DNA of 64,000 nt. Origin: Hyphomicrobiales bacterium (GTDB lineage Bacteria; Pseudomonadota; Alphaproteobacteria; Rhizobiales; Beijerinckiaceae). The notes beneath the pieces were generated by a model. That model saw nothing but the letters and a program-made list of their open reading frames with translations, made no database searches and had not been told where the DNA came from. Every line of letters starts with the position of its first letter. The stretch's first letter is position 1. The stretch is from NCBI GenBank assembly GCA_930633495.1, contig CAKNFJ010000001.1, positions 3,991,001-4,055,000 on the forward strand, in the 5' to 3' direction. A program made the position numbers and the translations under genes. Below, in pieces: positions 47,608-56,201 of the stretch.

Positions 47608-48303
47608 ATGCCCCAGACTTGGATGATCACCGGCGCCAATCGCGGCATCGGGCTCGCGCTCACCATCGAATTGCTGCGCCGGGGCGACCATGTCATCGCC
47701 GCGGCGCGCAATCCCTGGGGCGGGGCGCTCGGCGAACTTGCGGCCGCGCATCCCGGCGCTCTCACGCCGATCGAACTCGACGTCACCTCGGATGCGAGCG
47801 TCGCGGCCGCCAGGAACGCACTGTCAGGCCGCGCCATCGACGTGCTGCTCAACAATGCCGGCCTCTACGGCCCGCGTGACCGGCAGAGTGGACTCGATGT
47901 CGATTTCGACGGCTGGCGCGAGGTCTTCGAGGTCAATGTCTACGCGCCCATCCGGGTGGCGCAGGCCTTCCTGCCGAATGTCGAGGCCGGGCAGGGCCGC
48001 AAGATCGCGACGATATCGAGCCGCATGGGCTCGATCGGCGCCAATCCCGGCAATGCGCTGATCTACCGTTCGTCCAAGGCGGCGGTGAACATGGCGATGG
48101 TCGTGTTCGGCAACAGCGTGCGCGATCGCAATGTCAGCGTGCTGCTGTTCCATCCCGGCTGGGTGCAGACCGATATGGGCGGCGGCGGAGCGGATATCAC
48201 GCCGGCCGAGAGCGCCGGCGGCCTGATCCGCACCATCGACGCTTCCGGCATGGCGGAGACCAACAGTTTCCGCGATTACAAGGGCGAGAAGATCGCATGG
48301 TGA
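47608..48303 (+). CDS. SDR family oxidoreductase
   Basis: A 231-residue classical short-chain dehydrogenase. TGANRGIGLAL is the cofactor loop, NNAGLYGP the structural motif, and YRSSKAAVN the catalytic Tyr/Lys. PGWVQTDMGGGGADI places it near the CsgA/sniffer-type carbonyl reductases. Probably NADPH-dependent because of the Arg after the second strand. GGAGA precedes the start. Faces away from vapBC. Confidence 0.92.
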   Translation: MPQTWMITGANRGIGLALTIELLRRGDHVIAAARNPWGGALGELAAAHPGALTPIELDVTSDASVAAARNALSGRAIDVLLNNAGLYGPRDRQSGLDVDFDGWREVFEVNVYAPIRVAQAFLPNVEAGQGRKIATISSRMGSIGANPGNALIYRSSKAAVNMAMVVFGNSVRDRNVSVLLFHPGWVQTDMGGGGADITPAESAGGLIRTIDASGMAETNSFRDYKGEKIAW

Positions 48304-48339
48304 GGGTGCTGCCCTGATGATCGGGGGCCGGCTTCCCGG

Positions 48340-49194
48340 TCAGTCGAGGATGAAGTCCCGGATCGCCTGCAAGGCCCCCTCGCGATCGTCGGCGACGATG
48401 CCGTGGCCGCAATCGGCGAAACGCCGGAAGCGGACGAGGTTGGGAGGCAGGCTTTCCGCGATCGTTTCACTGAAGGCGATTGGCGTGATCGGGTCCCTGT
48501 CCCCGGCCATGACGAGGACAGGGCAGGAAACGCCACCAAGCGCTTCGCGGAAATCGAAGCGGCCGTGCTCGTTGTCGGGGCCGTTGAAATGCTCGCCGGT
48601 GTTGTTGCGCGTGATGGCGCGGGCCATCCAGGATCTGTCCTGCCTTTCCCGGCGTGTCGAATAGAGCGGGACGCAGACCTCCCGACAAACCGCGCGCGTC
48701 GCATCCGAGGGAGCGGACCAGTAATTCCGTGCCACCGCAGCAGCCTGCTCGCCACCGAACTGCTCGAATGCGGCATAGATCTGCTGGAAATCGACCTTGG
48801 CGGCGGTGCTGATCAGGATCAGCTTGGCCGCGTGGCCGGGATGGCGCGTCGCATAGGCCTGGGCGACGAAGCCGCCGAAGGAGATGCCCAAGACGATCGG
48901 CCTGTCGATGCCGAGCGCGTCGCAAAGCCCCTTCACGTCGTCGCCCCATTGCGCCAGCGTCCAGTTCTCGCGCGGGCCGTCCTCGCTGCGGCCGCAGCCG
49001 CGATGGTCGTAGTAGACGATCTGGCAGATGTCTATCAGGGCCGAGAAGGCCGGCTTGTAGCTGCTGTGGTCGGCTCCGGGGCCGCCATGCAGAAGGAGGA
49101 GGGTCGGCTTCTCGCGCATCCGTGCCCCGTCCGGAACCAGGCCGGCGCCCTCGATGTCGACGTAGAGGCGCACGCCGTTCACTTCGACACGCAT
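48340..49194 (-). CDS. Alpha/beta hydrolase (proline iminopeptidase-like)
   Basis: A 284-residue hydrolase. LLHGGPGADHSSYKP is the oxyanion strand motif of the S33 family, YYDHRGCGRSED follows, the nucleophile elbow is GISFGG, and the catalytic His is in ADCGHGIVADD. Could act on N-terminal prolyl peptides or small esters. Followed 19 bases upstream in map order by another hydrolase gene on the same strand, so the two may be co-transcribed. Confidence 0.9.
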   Translation of the reverse strand: MRVEVNGVRLYVDIEGAGLVPDGARMREKPTLLLLHGGPGADHSSYKPAFSALIDICQIVYYDHRGCGRSEDGPRENWTLAQWGDDVKGLCDALGIDRPIVLGISFGGFVAQAYATRHPGHAAKLILISTAAKVDFQQIYAAFEQFGGEQAAAVARNYWSAPSDATRAVCREVCVPLYSTRRERQDRSWMARAITRNNTGEHFNGPDNEHGRFDFREALGGVSCPVLVMAGDRDPITPIAFSETIAESLPPNLVRFRRFADCGHGIVADDREGALQAIRDFILD

Positions 49195-49213
49195 GGCAGC
49201 TTCTCCGGTTCCG

Positions 49214-50203
49214 TCAGCCGCCGAGCCCGGCCAGAAAGGCCGTCAGCCGGTCGAGTGCCTGCCTGCCCTCAGGCCGGTCGAGGTCGAATTGATATTCATG
49301 CCAAAGTTTCGGCTCGGTCTCCGGCGGGAAGAACAGCGTGTCGACCTTGACGCCGCGATCGCGCAGGGCCTGCGCCATCACCACGGATTGCGGTGCCAGC
49401 GGGTCGCCATTGCCGACCGAGATGAAGCTGGGCGGGAAGGCCTCGGTGACATAGCGGGGTACGGCGGCCTCGGTGATGCGGTCGCTGTCGAGCGGGTTTG
49501 CCGTCCCGAAATAGGCGAAGAGCACGGAGCGGATGAAGCTGCCGAAGGGCCCGGTCAGATCGAGCGCGGTCGGATCGAAGACTCCCGACAGCAGGGCGAC
49601 GCCGCGCAGGCGCGCGGGATCGATGGCCGGCCTCAGCCCGAGCAGCTCGGCATAGTCCTTCCCGGTTAGGCCGGCTGCGAGCTGGGCGGCGATATGGGCG
49701 CCGGCCGAGTCGCCCGCGAGCACGATCCCGGACGGATCGAGGCCGAGGCGCTGGCCCTCGCGCTGCAGGAAACCGAGCGCCTCGTTCACTTGCAGCACCG
49801 GCTCGGGATAGCGCGCGTCCGGCGCGCGGGTATAGCCGACCGCGACGCCGGGATAGCCGCGCCCGGCCAGGATCTTCAGATAGGGCGCGACGTCCTTGCG
49901 ATCGCCGCCGACGAAGCCGCCGCCATGGACCCAGACTACGGTCGGCCGTTTCGGCTGGATGCCGTCAGGCGGCAGGTAGATGTCGAGCCGCGCTTCTTCC
50001 GCCGCGCCATAGCGAATGTCGAGCTGCTCGCGGATGCCCGGCGGGACGTGTTTCGCCAGGGCGGCGTTGGTTTTCGAGGCGCCGTAGCCGAAGGCCAGAC
50101 GGGTCAGCAGGGCAGAAGGCCAGGGCGAGAGGGCGAAGGCCGCGTAGACAGCCAGTGCAAGTGCAAGGCAGAGCAGGAGAATCCGGGTGGCGCGAGGTTT
50201 CAT
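49214..50203 (-). CDS. Alpha/beta hydrolase, HSL/carboxylesterase type
   Basis: A 329-residue esterase with an N-terminal membrane or export segment (ILLLCLALALAVYAAFAL). WVHGGGFVGG is the HGGG oxyanion motif of hormone-sensitive lipases and GDSAGAH the nucleophile elbow. C-terminal Asp and His positions (GNGDPLAP, HEYQFDL) are consistent. Acts probably on acyl esters in the periplasm or at the membrane. Confidence 0.9.
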   Translation of the reverse strand: MKPRATRILLLCLALALAVYAAFALSPWPSALLTRLAFGYGASKTNAALAKHVPPGIREQLDIRYGAAEEARLDIYLPPDGIQPKRPTVVWVHGGGFVGGDRKDVAPYLKILAGRGYPGVAVGYTRAPDARYPEPVLQVNEALGFLQREGQRLGLDPSGIVLAGDSAGAHIAAQLAAGLTGKDYAELLGLRPAIDPARLRGVALLSGVFDPTALDLTGPFGSFIRSVLFAYFGTANPLDSDRITEAAVPRYVTEAFPPSFISVGNGDPLAPQSVVMAQALRDRGVKVDTLFFPPETEPKLWHEYQFDLDRPEGRQALDRLTAFLAGLGG

Positions 50204-50334
50204 GTCGCGAAGCTAGGCTGCCGCTCGGATATGGGCAATCCGCGCCACGCGGAGCCGGGTCGCTGCATCGGGCTTGCCTTTGGAGCGCGACTCGGCCCCA
50301 TCTGGATCATGCCTTTTTCGACGTTTCCCTCGCG

Positions 50335-51426
50335 ATGAGCTGGTCGCCCCAGCAGGATGCGGCTTTGACCGCCGTGGCGCGCTGGTTGCAGGCCGGCGAG
50401 CCGCAGCTCTTCCGCATGTTCGGCTATGCCGGCACCGGCAAGACGACGCTCGCGCGCCATATCGCGGAAGCCGTCGACGGCGATGTCGTCTTCGCGGCCT
50501 ATACCGGCAAGGCCGCGCTCGTGCTGCGCAACAAGGGTTGCCACGGCGCGCAGACCATCCATTCCCTGATCTATCGCTCGCGCGGCGTCGAGGAGGAAAG
50601 CCCGACCTTCGTGCTCAACCGGGAAAGCGCGGCGGCCAAGGCCAAGCTCATCATCATCGACGAATGCTCGATGGTCGACGAGGAGCTCGGCCGGGACCTG
50701 CTCTCCTTCGGCACGCCGGTTCTGGTGCTGGGCGATCCGGCGCAGCTGCCGCCGGTCAAGGGCGGCGGCTTCTTCACCGAGCAGGAACCGGACGTGATGC
50801 TGACCGAGGTCCATCGGCAGGCGGCCGACAACCCGATCGTGCGCATGTCGATGATCGTGCGCGAGGGCGGGCGGCTCGACCTCGGCGACTACGGGCCGAG
50901 CCGGGTGATCCGGCGCGACGAGGTCAATCCCGAGATCGTCATGGCGGCCGACCAGGTTCTGGTCGGGATGAACAAGACGCGACGCAACTACAATGCGCGC
51001 ATCCGCCAGCTCATGGGCCGCACCGACAACAGCCCGGTCGCGGGCGAGAAGCTGGTCTGCCTGCGCAACGACAAGAGCAAGGGCCTGCTCAATGGCGGCT
51101 CCTGGATCGTGCAGGAGATCAAGACCTCGAAGAAGGGGCTCGTCACCATGCGGGTGACGCCGGAGGACGACACCGGCGCCAAGGCGGTAAAGGTCTCGGT
51201 GCTGCCGAACTTCTTCGACGGCACCGAGGAGGAGGTGCCCTGGGAGCTGCGCAAGCACACCGACGAGTTCACCTTCGGCTATGCGCTGACGGTGCATAAA
51301 TCGCAGGGCTCGCAATGGGACGACGTCGTGCTCTTCGACGAGAGCTTCGCCTTCCGCGAGCACCGGGCGCGCTGGCTCTATACGGGGCTGACGCGCGCGG
51401 CGGAGACGATCACGGTCGTCGTCTGA
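50335..51426 (+). CDS. RecD-like SF1B DNA helicase (single-subunit)
   Basis: A 363-residue helicase far shorter than RecD2. Walker A GYAGTGKTT is at about 28-36, Walker B LIIIDECSMVD, motif III LGDPAQLPPV, and the UvrD-like C-terminal motifs VHKSQGSQWDD and YTGLTRAAE. Resembles phage Dda-like and small cellular RecD-like helicases that move 5'-3'. Start at 50335 (MSWSPQQDAAL) is the first codon with homology. No recB/recC nearby. Role in repair is inferred. Confidence 0.9.
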   Translation: MSWSPQQDAALTAVARWLQAGEPQLFRMFGYAGTGKTTLARHIAEAVDGDVVFAAYTGKAALVLRNKGCHGAQTIHSLIYRSRGVEEESPTFVLNRESAAAKAKLIIIDECSMVDEELGRDLLSFGTPVLVLGDPAQLPPVKGGGFFTEQEPDVMLTEVHRQAADNPIVRMSMIVREGGRLDLGDYGPSRVIRRDEVNPEIVMAADQVLVGMNKTRRNYNARIRQLMGRTDNSPVAGEKLVCLRNDKSKGLLNGGSWIVQEIKTSKKGLVTMRVTPEDDTGAKAVKVSVLPNFFDGTEEEVPWELRKHTDEFTFGYALTVHKSQGSQWDDVVLFDESFAFREHRARWLYTGLTRAAETITVVV

Positions 51427-51438
51427 CGGCCCCGACGC

Positions 51439-51885
51439 TCAATCGACGATGCCGTCGCGGCCCTCGATCGCCATGAGGGTCGCCATCAGCAGGGCGACGA
51501 GCCTTTCCTTGCCGTCGTTCTCGGCGAAGACTTCGGCCTGCGCCAGCACCAGGGTCCGGCCGCCCTTGACCACCTTGCCGCGCGCGATCAGGCGTTGGCC
51601 CGTCGCCGGGGCCAGCAGGTTGATCTTGAACTCGGCCGTCAGCACGCCGCGATCCGCCGGCATGATGCTGAGGGCGGCGTAGCCGGCCGCGCTGTCGGCG
51701 ATGGAACTGACCGCGCCCGCATGGACGAAGCCGTGCTGCTGCGAGATTTCCGGGCGCGGCACGAGCATGATCTCGACCTGTCCCGGCGTGACCTGGCCGA
51801 GCGTGGCACCCAGCGTGTGCATGAGGCCCTGCTTTTCGAAGCTGGTGCGGATGCGCCTGTCGATGCCGGCTTCATCGGTCGTCAT
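51439..51885 (-). CDS. PaaI-type hotdog thioesterase
   Basis: A 148-residue hotdog-fold enzyme. QQHGFVHAGAVSSIADSAAG contains the catalytic Asp region of PaaI thioesterases. Likely hydrolyses aromatic or medium-chain acyl-CoA. The ATG at 51885 follows a strong AAGGAG; the frame is open upstream but not protein-like. Converges with the helicase gene. Confidence 0.9.
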   Translation of the reverse strand: MTTDEAGIDRRIRTSFEKQGLMHTLGATLGQVTPGQVEIMLVPRPEISQQHGFVHAGAVSSIADSAAGYAALSIMPADRGVLTAEFKINLLAPATGQRLIARGKVVKGGRTLVLAQAEVFAENDGKERLVALLMATLMAIEGRDGIVD

Positions 51886-52034
51886 GTCGTACTCCTTCCG
51901 GCCATACGGTGGCAGCGGCGCGGCGGGGCGGCAATGGGATGGATCGCACAATGCGCTGCGGGATTGCTCGTCGGCCCGGCGCAGCAAAAAGGGCCGCTCG
52001 CGCGACCCTTCATGTCATTCACTGCGGGGCGGAA

Positions 52035-52637
52035 TCACGCCCAGGCGCGCTGCTTCAGCTTGTCCTCGAAGGCCTCGATCTTGGAGGCCTTCTCCATCGT
52101 CAGGCCGATATCGTCGAGGCCGTTGAGCAGGCAGTGCTTGCGGAAGGGGTCGAGCTCGAACTTGATCTCGCCGCCGTCCGGTCCCTTGATCGTCTGGTTC
52201 TCCAGGTCGATCGTCAGCGTCGCATTGGAGCCGCGCTCGGCATCGTCGAACAGCATGTCGAGCTGCTCGGGCGTGACCTTGATCGGCAGAATGCCGTTCT
52301 TGAAGCAGTTGTTGTAGAAAATGTCGGCGAAGCTCGTGGAGATCACGCAGCGGATGCCGAAGTCGAGCAGCGCCCAGGGGGCATGCTCGCGCGAGGAGCC
52401 GCAGCCGAAATTGTCGCCGGCGACGAGGATCTCGGCCTTGCGATAGGCCGGCTGGTTCAGCACGAAATCCGGATTTTCCGAGCCGTCCTCCTTGTAGCGC
52501 ATCTCGGAGAACAGCGCGGTGCCCAGCCCGGTGCGCTTGATCGTCTTCAGATACTGCTTCGGGATGATCATGTCGGTGTCGACATTGACCACCTTCAAGG
52601 GGGCGGGCGTCGAGGTCAGGGTGGTGAAGGGCTGCAT
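52035..52637 (-). CDS. leuD: 3-isopropylmalate dehydratase small subunit
   Basis: A 200-residue swivel-domain subunit of isopropylmalate isomerase in leucine synthesis. Signature motifs [13 protein letters not shown] and [17 protein letters not shown] are complete. It partners with leuC 740 bases upstream, with two small genes between them. Start at 52637 (MQPFTTLTS) follows AAGGACAAGAACCC. Confidence 0.97.
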   Translation of the reverse strand: MQPFTTLTSTPAPLKVVNVDTDMIIPKQYLKTIKRTGLGTALFSEMRYKEDGSENPDFVLNQPAYRKAEILVAGDNFGCGSSREHAPWALLDFGIRCVISTSFADIFYNNCFKNGILPIKVTPEQLDMLFDDAERGSNATLTIDLENQTIKGPDGGEIKFELDPFRKHCLLNGLDDIGLTMEKASKIEAFEDKLKQRAWA

Positions 52638-52665
52638 GGGTTCTTGTCCTTGCTTGTAGGCCGGC

Positions 52666-53100
52666 TCAGCCGGCCGCCTGTTCGATGGCTTCCATGTCCT
52701 CGTCGGAGAAGCCGAAATGGTGGCCGATCTCGTGGACCATGACGTGGGTGACGATGGCGCCCAGGCTCTCGTCGTTTTCCGCCCAGTAGTCGAGGATCGG
52801 TCTGCGGTAGAGATGGATGGTGTTGGGCATCTGGCCGGTCTGGGGGCCAAAACCCTGCTGCGGCAGGCCGACGCCGCTGAAGAGGCCGAGCAGGTCGAAG
52901 GGGCTCTCAGCCTCGAGCTCCTTCAGCACGTCGTCCTCGGGGAATTCGGTGACGTTGAAGATCACATCGGCGCAGAGCGCGCGGAACTCGTCCGGCAGGC
53001 GGTCGAAGGCGGCCTGCGCCAGCAGCTCGAAAGCGTCCAGCGAAGGGGCCTTGGCCCCGTCCCAGTCGATATCCGTGCTCTTGATCGCCACGGCGTCCAT
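52666..53100 (-). CDS. Zincin-like metallopeptidase family protein
   Basis: A 144-residue protein of the PF06262 group (minimal gluzincin fold). The metal motif is HEIGHH at residues 123-128, with GFSDEDME after it. [20 protein letters not shown] opens the family domain. No protease substrate is known for this group. It sits between leuC and leuD in the same direction, 28 bases before leuD and 7 after the membrane-protein gene. Confidence 0.9.
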   Translation of the reverse strand: MDAVAIKSTDIDWDGAKAPSLDAFELLAQAAFDRLPDEFRALCADVIFNVTEFPEDDVLKELEAESPFDLLGLFSGVGLPQQGFGPQTGQMPNTIHLYRRPILDYWAENDESLGAIVTHVMVHEIGHHFGFSDEDMEAIEQAAG

Positions 53101-53107
53101 ATCCCCG

Positions 53108-53353
53108 TCACCAGTATCGCAGCTGATGGCCGAGCCACCAGGCCAGCACGAGGACGCCCAGCAGCGAGAGGGAGCGGCCGATGCGCCGGCCCCAGAGCTC
53201 GATCCGGTCGCCCTCGGGCGCGTCGGCGCCCGAGAAATGCTGTGCCGCCCGGTTCATCGAGGAGCCGAGCAAGGTTTCGCTGTCGCGCTTGACGCGCTCC
53301 AGCGTCGCCTTGGCCTCGGCTTCGCGCGCGGCTTCGCGGGGATCTTTCGACAT
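53108..53353 (-). CDS. Small single-pass membrane protein, unknown
   Basis: An 81-residue protein with a charged, helical N-terminal half (REAAREAEAKATLERVKRDS) and one transmembrane helix near the C-terminus (SLSLLGVLVLAWWLGHQL) ending RYW. Orientation would place most of it in the cytoplasm. It lies between leuC (24 bases upstream) and the zincin gene (7 bases downstream). No family recognised, but a similar protein near leuC/leuD is expected in relatives. Confidence 0.75.
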   Translation of the reverse strand: MSKDPREAAREAEAKATLERVKRDSETLLGSSMNRAAQHFSGADAPEGDRIELWGRRIGRSLSLLGVLVLAWWLGHQLRYW

Positions 53354-53377
53354 GGATGATCTCCCCGCCTTTGCCGC

Positions 53378-54796
53378 TCAGCCCAGCGTGCGGACGTCGA
53401 CGAAATGGCCGGTCAGCGCCGCCGCCGCCGCCATCGCCGGCGAGACGAGGTGCGTGCGGCCGCGATAGCCCTGACGGCCCTCGAAGTTGCGGTTCGAGGT
53501 CGAGGCGGCGCGCTGGCCCGGCTTGAGCTGGTCCGGATTCATGCCCAGGCACATCGAGCAGCCCGGCTCGCGCCATTCGAAGCCGGCGGCGAGGAAGATC
53601 TTGTCGAGGCCTTCCAGCTCCGCCTGCTGCTTCACCAGGCCGGAGCCCGGCACGATCATGGCGTAGTCCAGGCTCTCATGGATCTTCTTGCCCTCGACGA
53701 TCTTCGCGACCGTGCGCAGATCCTCGATGCGGCCATTGGTGCAGGAGCCGATCCAGATCACGTCGAGCGGGATCTCGGTCATCTTCGTGCCGGCGGTGAG
53801 GCCCATATAGTCGAGCGCGCGCTTCTTCGAGGCGCGCTTGACCTCGTCGGCGATCTGCTCCGGATCGGGCACGGCGCCGAGCACCGAGATCACGTCCTCC
53901 GGGCTCGTGCCCCAGGAGACGATCGGCGGCAGGTTGGCGGCGTCGAGCCTCACGATGCGGTCGAAATGCGCGCCCTCGTCGGTGCTCAGCGTCTCCCAAT
54001 AGCGCTGGGCGGCATCCCAGGCCTCGCCCTTCGGCGCCTTGGGGCGGCCCTTCAGATAGGCGAAGGACTTCTCGTCGGGCGCGACCATGCCGGCGCGGGC
54101 GCCGCCCTCGATCGACATGTTGCAGACCGTCATGCGGCCTTCCATCGAGAGGCCGCGGATGGCCTCGCCGGCATATTCGATCACCGAGCCGGTGCCGCCG
54201 GCGGTGCCGATCTCGCCGATGATCGCGAGCGTGATGTCCTTGGCGCCGACGCCGGGTGCGGGCGTGCCGTCCACCTGGACGAGCATGTTCATCGCCTTCT
54301 TCTGGATCAGCGTCTGGGTGGCGAGGACGTGCTCGACCTCCGACGTGCCGATGCCATGGGCGAGCGCGCCGAAGGCGCCGTGGGTCGAGGTGTGCGAATC
54401 GCCGCAGACGATCGTCGTGCCGGGCAGGGTGAAGCCCTGCTCGGGGCCGACGATGTGGACGATGCCCTGGCGCTTGTCGAGCTCGTTGAAATACTCGACG
54501 CCGAAGTCGCGGGCGTTCTTGGCGAGCGCCTCGACCTGGATGCGGCTTTCCTCTTCCTGGATGCCCTTGGAGCGATCGGTCGTCTGGATGTTGTGGTCGA
54601 CGACGGCGAGCGTCTTTTCGGGGCTGCGGACCTTGCGACCGGTCATGCGCAGGCCCTCGAAGGCCTGCGGGCTCGTGACCTCATGGACGAGGTGGCGGTC
54701 GATATAGAGCAGGCAGGTGCCGTCGTCCTGCCGGTCGATGACGTGATCGTCGAAGATCTTGTCGTAGAGGGTGCGGGGGCCTGTTGACGCAGTCAT
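53378..54796 (-). CDS. leuC: 3-isopropylmalate dehydratase large subunit
   Basis: A 472-residue aconitase-family subunit holding the [4Fe-4S] cluster. Cluster cysteines are in IGSCTNGR and in [29 protein letters not shown] is the family signature. First gene of a four-gene minus-strand run ending in leuD. Its 340-base upstream region has a perfect hairpin but no clear leader peptide. Confidence 0.97.
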   Translation of the reverse strand: MTASTGPRTLYDKIFDDHVIDRQDDGTCLLYIDRHLVHEVTSPQAFEGLRMTGRKVRSPEKTLAVVDHNIQTTDRSKGIQEEESRIQVEALAKNARDFGVEYFNELDKRQGIVHIVGPEQGFTLPGTTIVCGDSHTSTHGAFGALAHGIGTSEVEHVLATQTLIQKKAMNMLVQVDGTPAPGVGAKDITLAIIGEIGTAGGTGSVIEYAGEAIRGLSMEGRMTVCNMSIEGGARAGMVAPDEKSFAYLKGRPKAPKGEAWDAAQRYWETLSTDEGAHFDRIVRLDAANLPPIVSWGTSPEDVISVLGAVPDPEQIADEVKRASKKRALDYMGLTAGTKMTEIPLDVIWIGSCTNGRIEDLRTVAKIVEGKKIHESLDYAMIVPGSGLVKQQAELEGLDKIFLAAGFEWREPGCSMCLGMNPDQLKPGQRAASTSNRNFEGRQGYRGRTHLVSPAMAAAAALTGHFVDVRTLG

Positions 54797-55139
54797 GGCT
54801 TGGTCTCGGTCTTGGTGAAACGTGGTCTGGAAAATCGGTGCATCGCCGCACGGGTCATTCCGGCGCGCTGGGGCAAATGCCTGTCGCCGGCCGCGTGGAA
54901 GCGGCCGGTCTCAGGCGCCGGTAAGGCCCGCGGCGATGGAAGCGGTGAAGCGGCCGAAAAAGCGCCACGGCAGGCGGGCATGGTCATGCAGCGCGGCAAA
55001 ATCCTGCGTCGTCGGCAGGGGCGGCAGATGGCCCTCTCCCTGCACGGCGCTGAAGCGCTGCAAATGATGCTCACACGGCGACATGGCCACTATGTAGCAG
55101 TTCCAATGAAGCCGGACAATCGATGCCGTCGCAGCCGCG
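54797..55139. other. Intergenic region upstream of leuC
   Basis: 343 bases between leuC and the downstream end of the efflux operon, both on the minus strand. I see no convincing gene. It contains a perfect 8-bp stem CCGGCCGC-6-GCGGCCGG (54887-54894, 54901-54908) in the likely leuC leader, without a U-tract, and no run of leucine codons that would mark a classical attenuator peptide. The leuC promoter must lie here. Confidence 0.5.
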
Positions 55140-56186
55140 TCATCGCCGTGGCGCAGAGGTGTCGACGCTGACGACGACCGACATTCCCGGCGTCAGCTCG
55201 CTAGCCAGGGGCTGCCCGGGATCGATGGCGATCCGGACCGGCACGCGCTGTGCGATCTTGATGAAGTTGCCGGTGGCGTTGTCGGCACGGATGATGCTGA
55301 ACTCGGAGCCGGCTGCCGGCGAGAAGCGCTCGATCCTGCCGGTCAGCCGGGCGTGGCGCAGGGCATCGACGGTGAAGCTCACCGGCTGGCCGACGCGCAT
55401 GCCGGGAAGCTGCGTCTCCTTGAAGTTGGCGATCACCCAGATCTGCGAAGGCACCAGCGCCATCAGCTGCGTGCCGGCGGAGACATACTGGCCGAGCCGG
55501 GCCGACACCTCGCCGAGCCGCCCGTCCTGCGGGGCGAGGATGCGGGTGTTGCCGAGGTCAATCTCGGCGAGATGGACGCTGGCCTCGGCGCCCTCGACGG
55601 CCGCCACGAGCGATTGGCGGTTGACGATGGCGGTCTGGATCTCCTGCCGCGCCACCTCGGCGGTGGCATTGTTGGCGGCCAGCGAGGCACGGGCCTGATC
55701 GAGCGCCTGCTGGCTCTGGTCGGTGCTGGTCTGGCTGACGACGCCGCGCTCGCGCAGCGGCTCGATGCGGCCCCAGTTCGCCTCGGCGGTGCGCAAGGCC
55801 GCCTCGGCGCTCGCGACATTCGCCACGGCGGCGCGCAGGCGGGCTTCCGCCGCCGCACGAGCCTGATCGGAATTGGCGAGGGCGGCCCGCTGGGCCGCGA
55901 GGCTGGCGCGGGCCTGTTCGAGCTTCTGAGCAAAGATCCGGTCGTTGATGCGCAGGAGCAGGTCGCCCTGCTTCACCGTGGCGAAGTCCTGCACCGGCAC
56001 CTCCGCGACATAGCCCGCGAGCTGCGGCGCGATGATCGTGACCTGCCCCCGGACATAGGCGTTCTCGGTGATCTCGACGGCGCTGGCGAAGGGCGGCAGC
56101 CGCCAAGCGTAGAGGATCACGGAAAGCCCGACGAGGCCGATGGCGAGCGCGACATAGGTCGAAACGGAGCGGAGGAGGCGGGTCAT
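55140..56186 (-). CDS. HlyD/EmrA-family efflux adaptor
   Basis: A 348-residue periplasmic membrane-fusion protein. One N-terminal TM helix (YVALAIGLVGLSVILYAW), lipoyl half-motifs flanking a long coiled coil (about 75-190, Ala/Gln/Arg-rich), and a beta-barrel with ILAPQDGRLGEVSARLGQYV and VSFTVDALRHARLTGRIE. It links the DHA2 pump upstream to an outer-membrane channel that is not in this window. Confidence 0.93.
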   Translation of the reverse strand: MTRLLRSVSTYVALAIGLVGLSVILYAWRLPPFASAVEITENAYVRGQVTIIAPQLAGYVAEVPVQDFATVKQGDLLLRINDRIFAQKLEQARASLAAQRAALANSDQARAAAEARLRAAVANVASAEAALRTAEANWGRIEPLRERGVVSQTSTDQSQQALDQARASLAANNATAEVARQEIQTAIVNRQSLVAAVEGAEASVHLAEIDLGNTRILAPQDGRLGEVSARLGQYVSAGTQLMALVPSQIWVIANFKETQLPGMRVGQPVSFTVDALRHARLTGRIERFSPAAGSEFSIIRADNATGNFIKIAQRVPVRIAIDPGQPLASELTPGMSVVVSVDTSAPRR

Positions 56187-56201
56187 GATCGGTGCGATGG
56201 G

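Noticed and set aside
54797..55139. A leucine attenuator peptide upstream of leuC
   Set aside because: I found no short frame rich in leucine codons before a terminator; only a hairpin without a U-tract.
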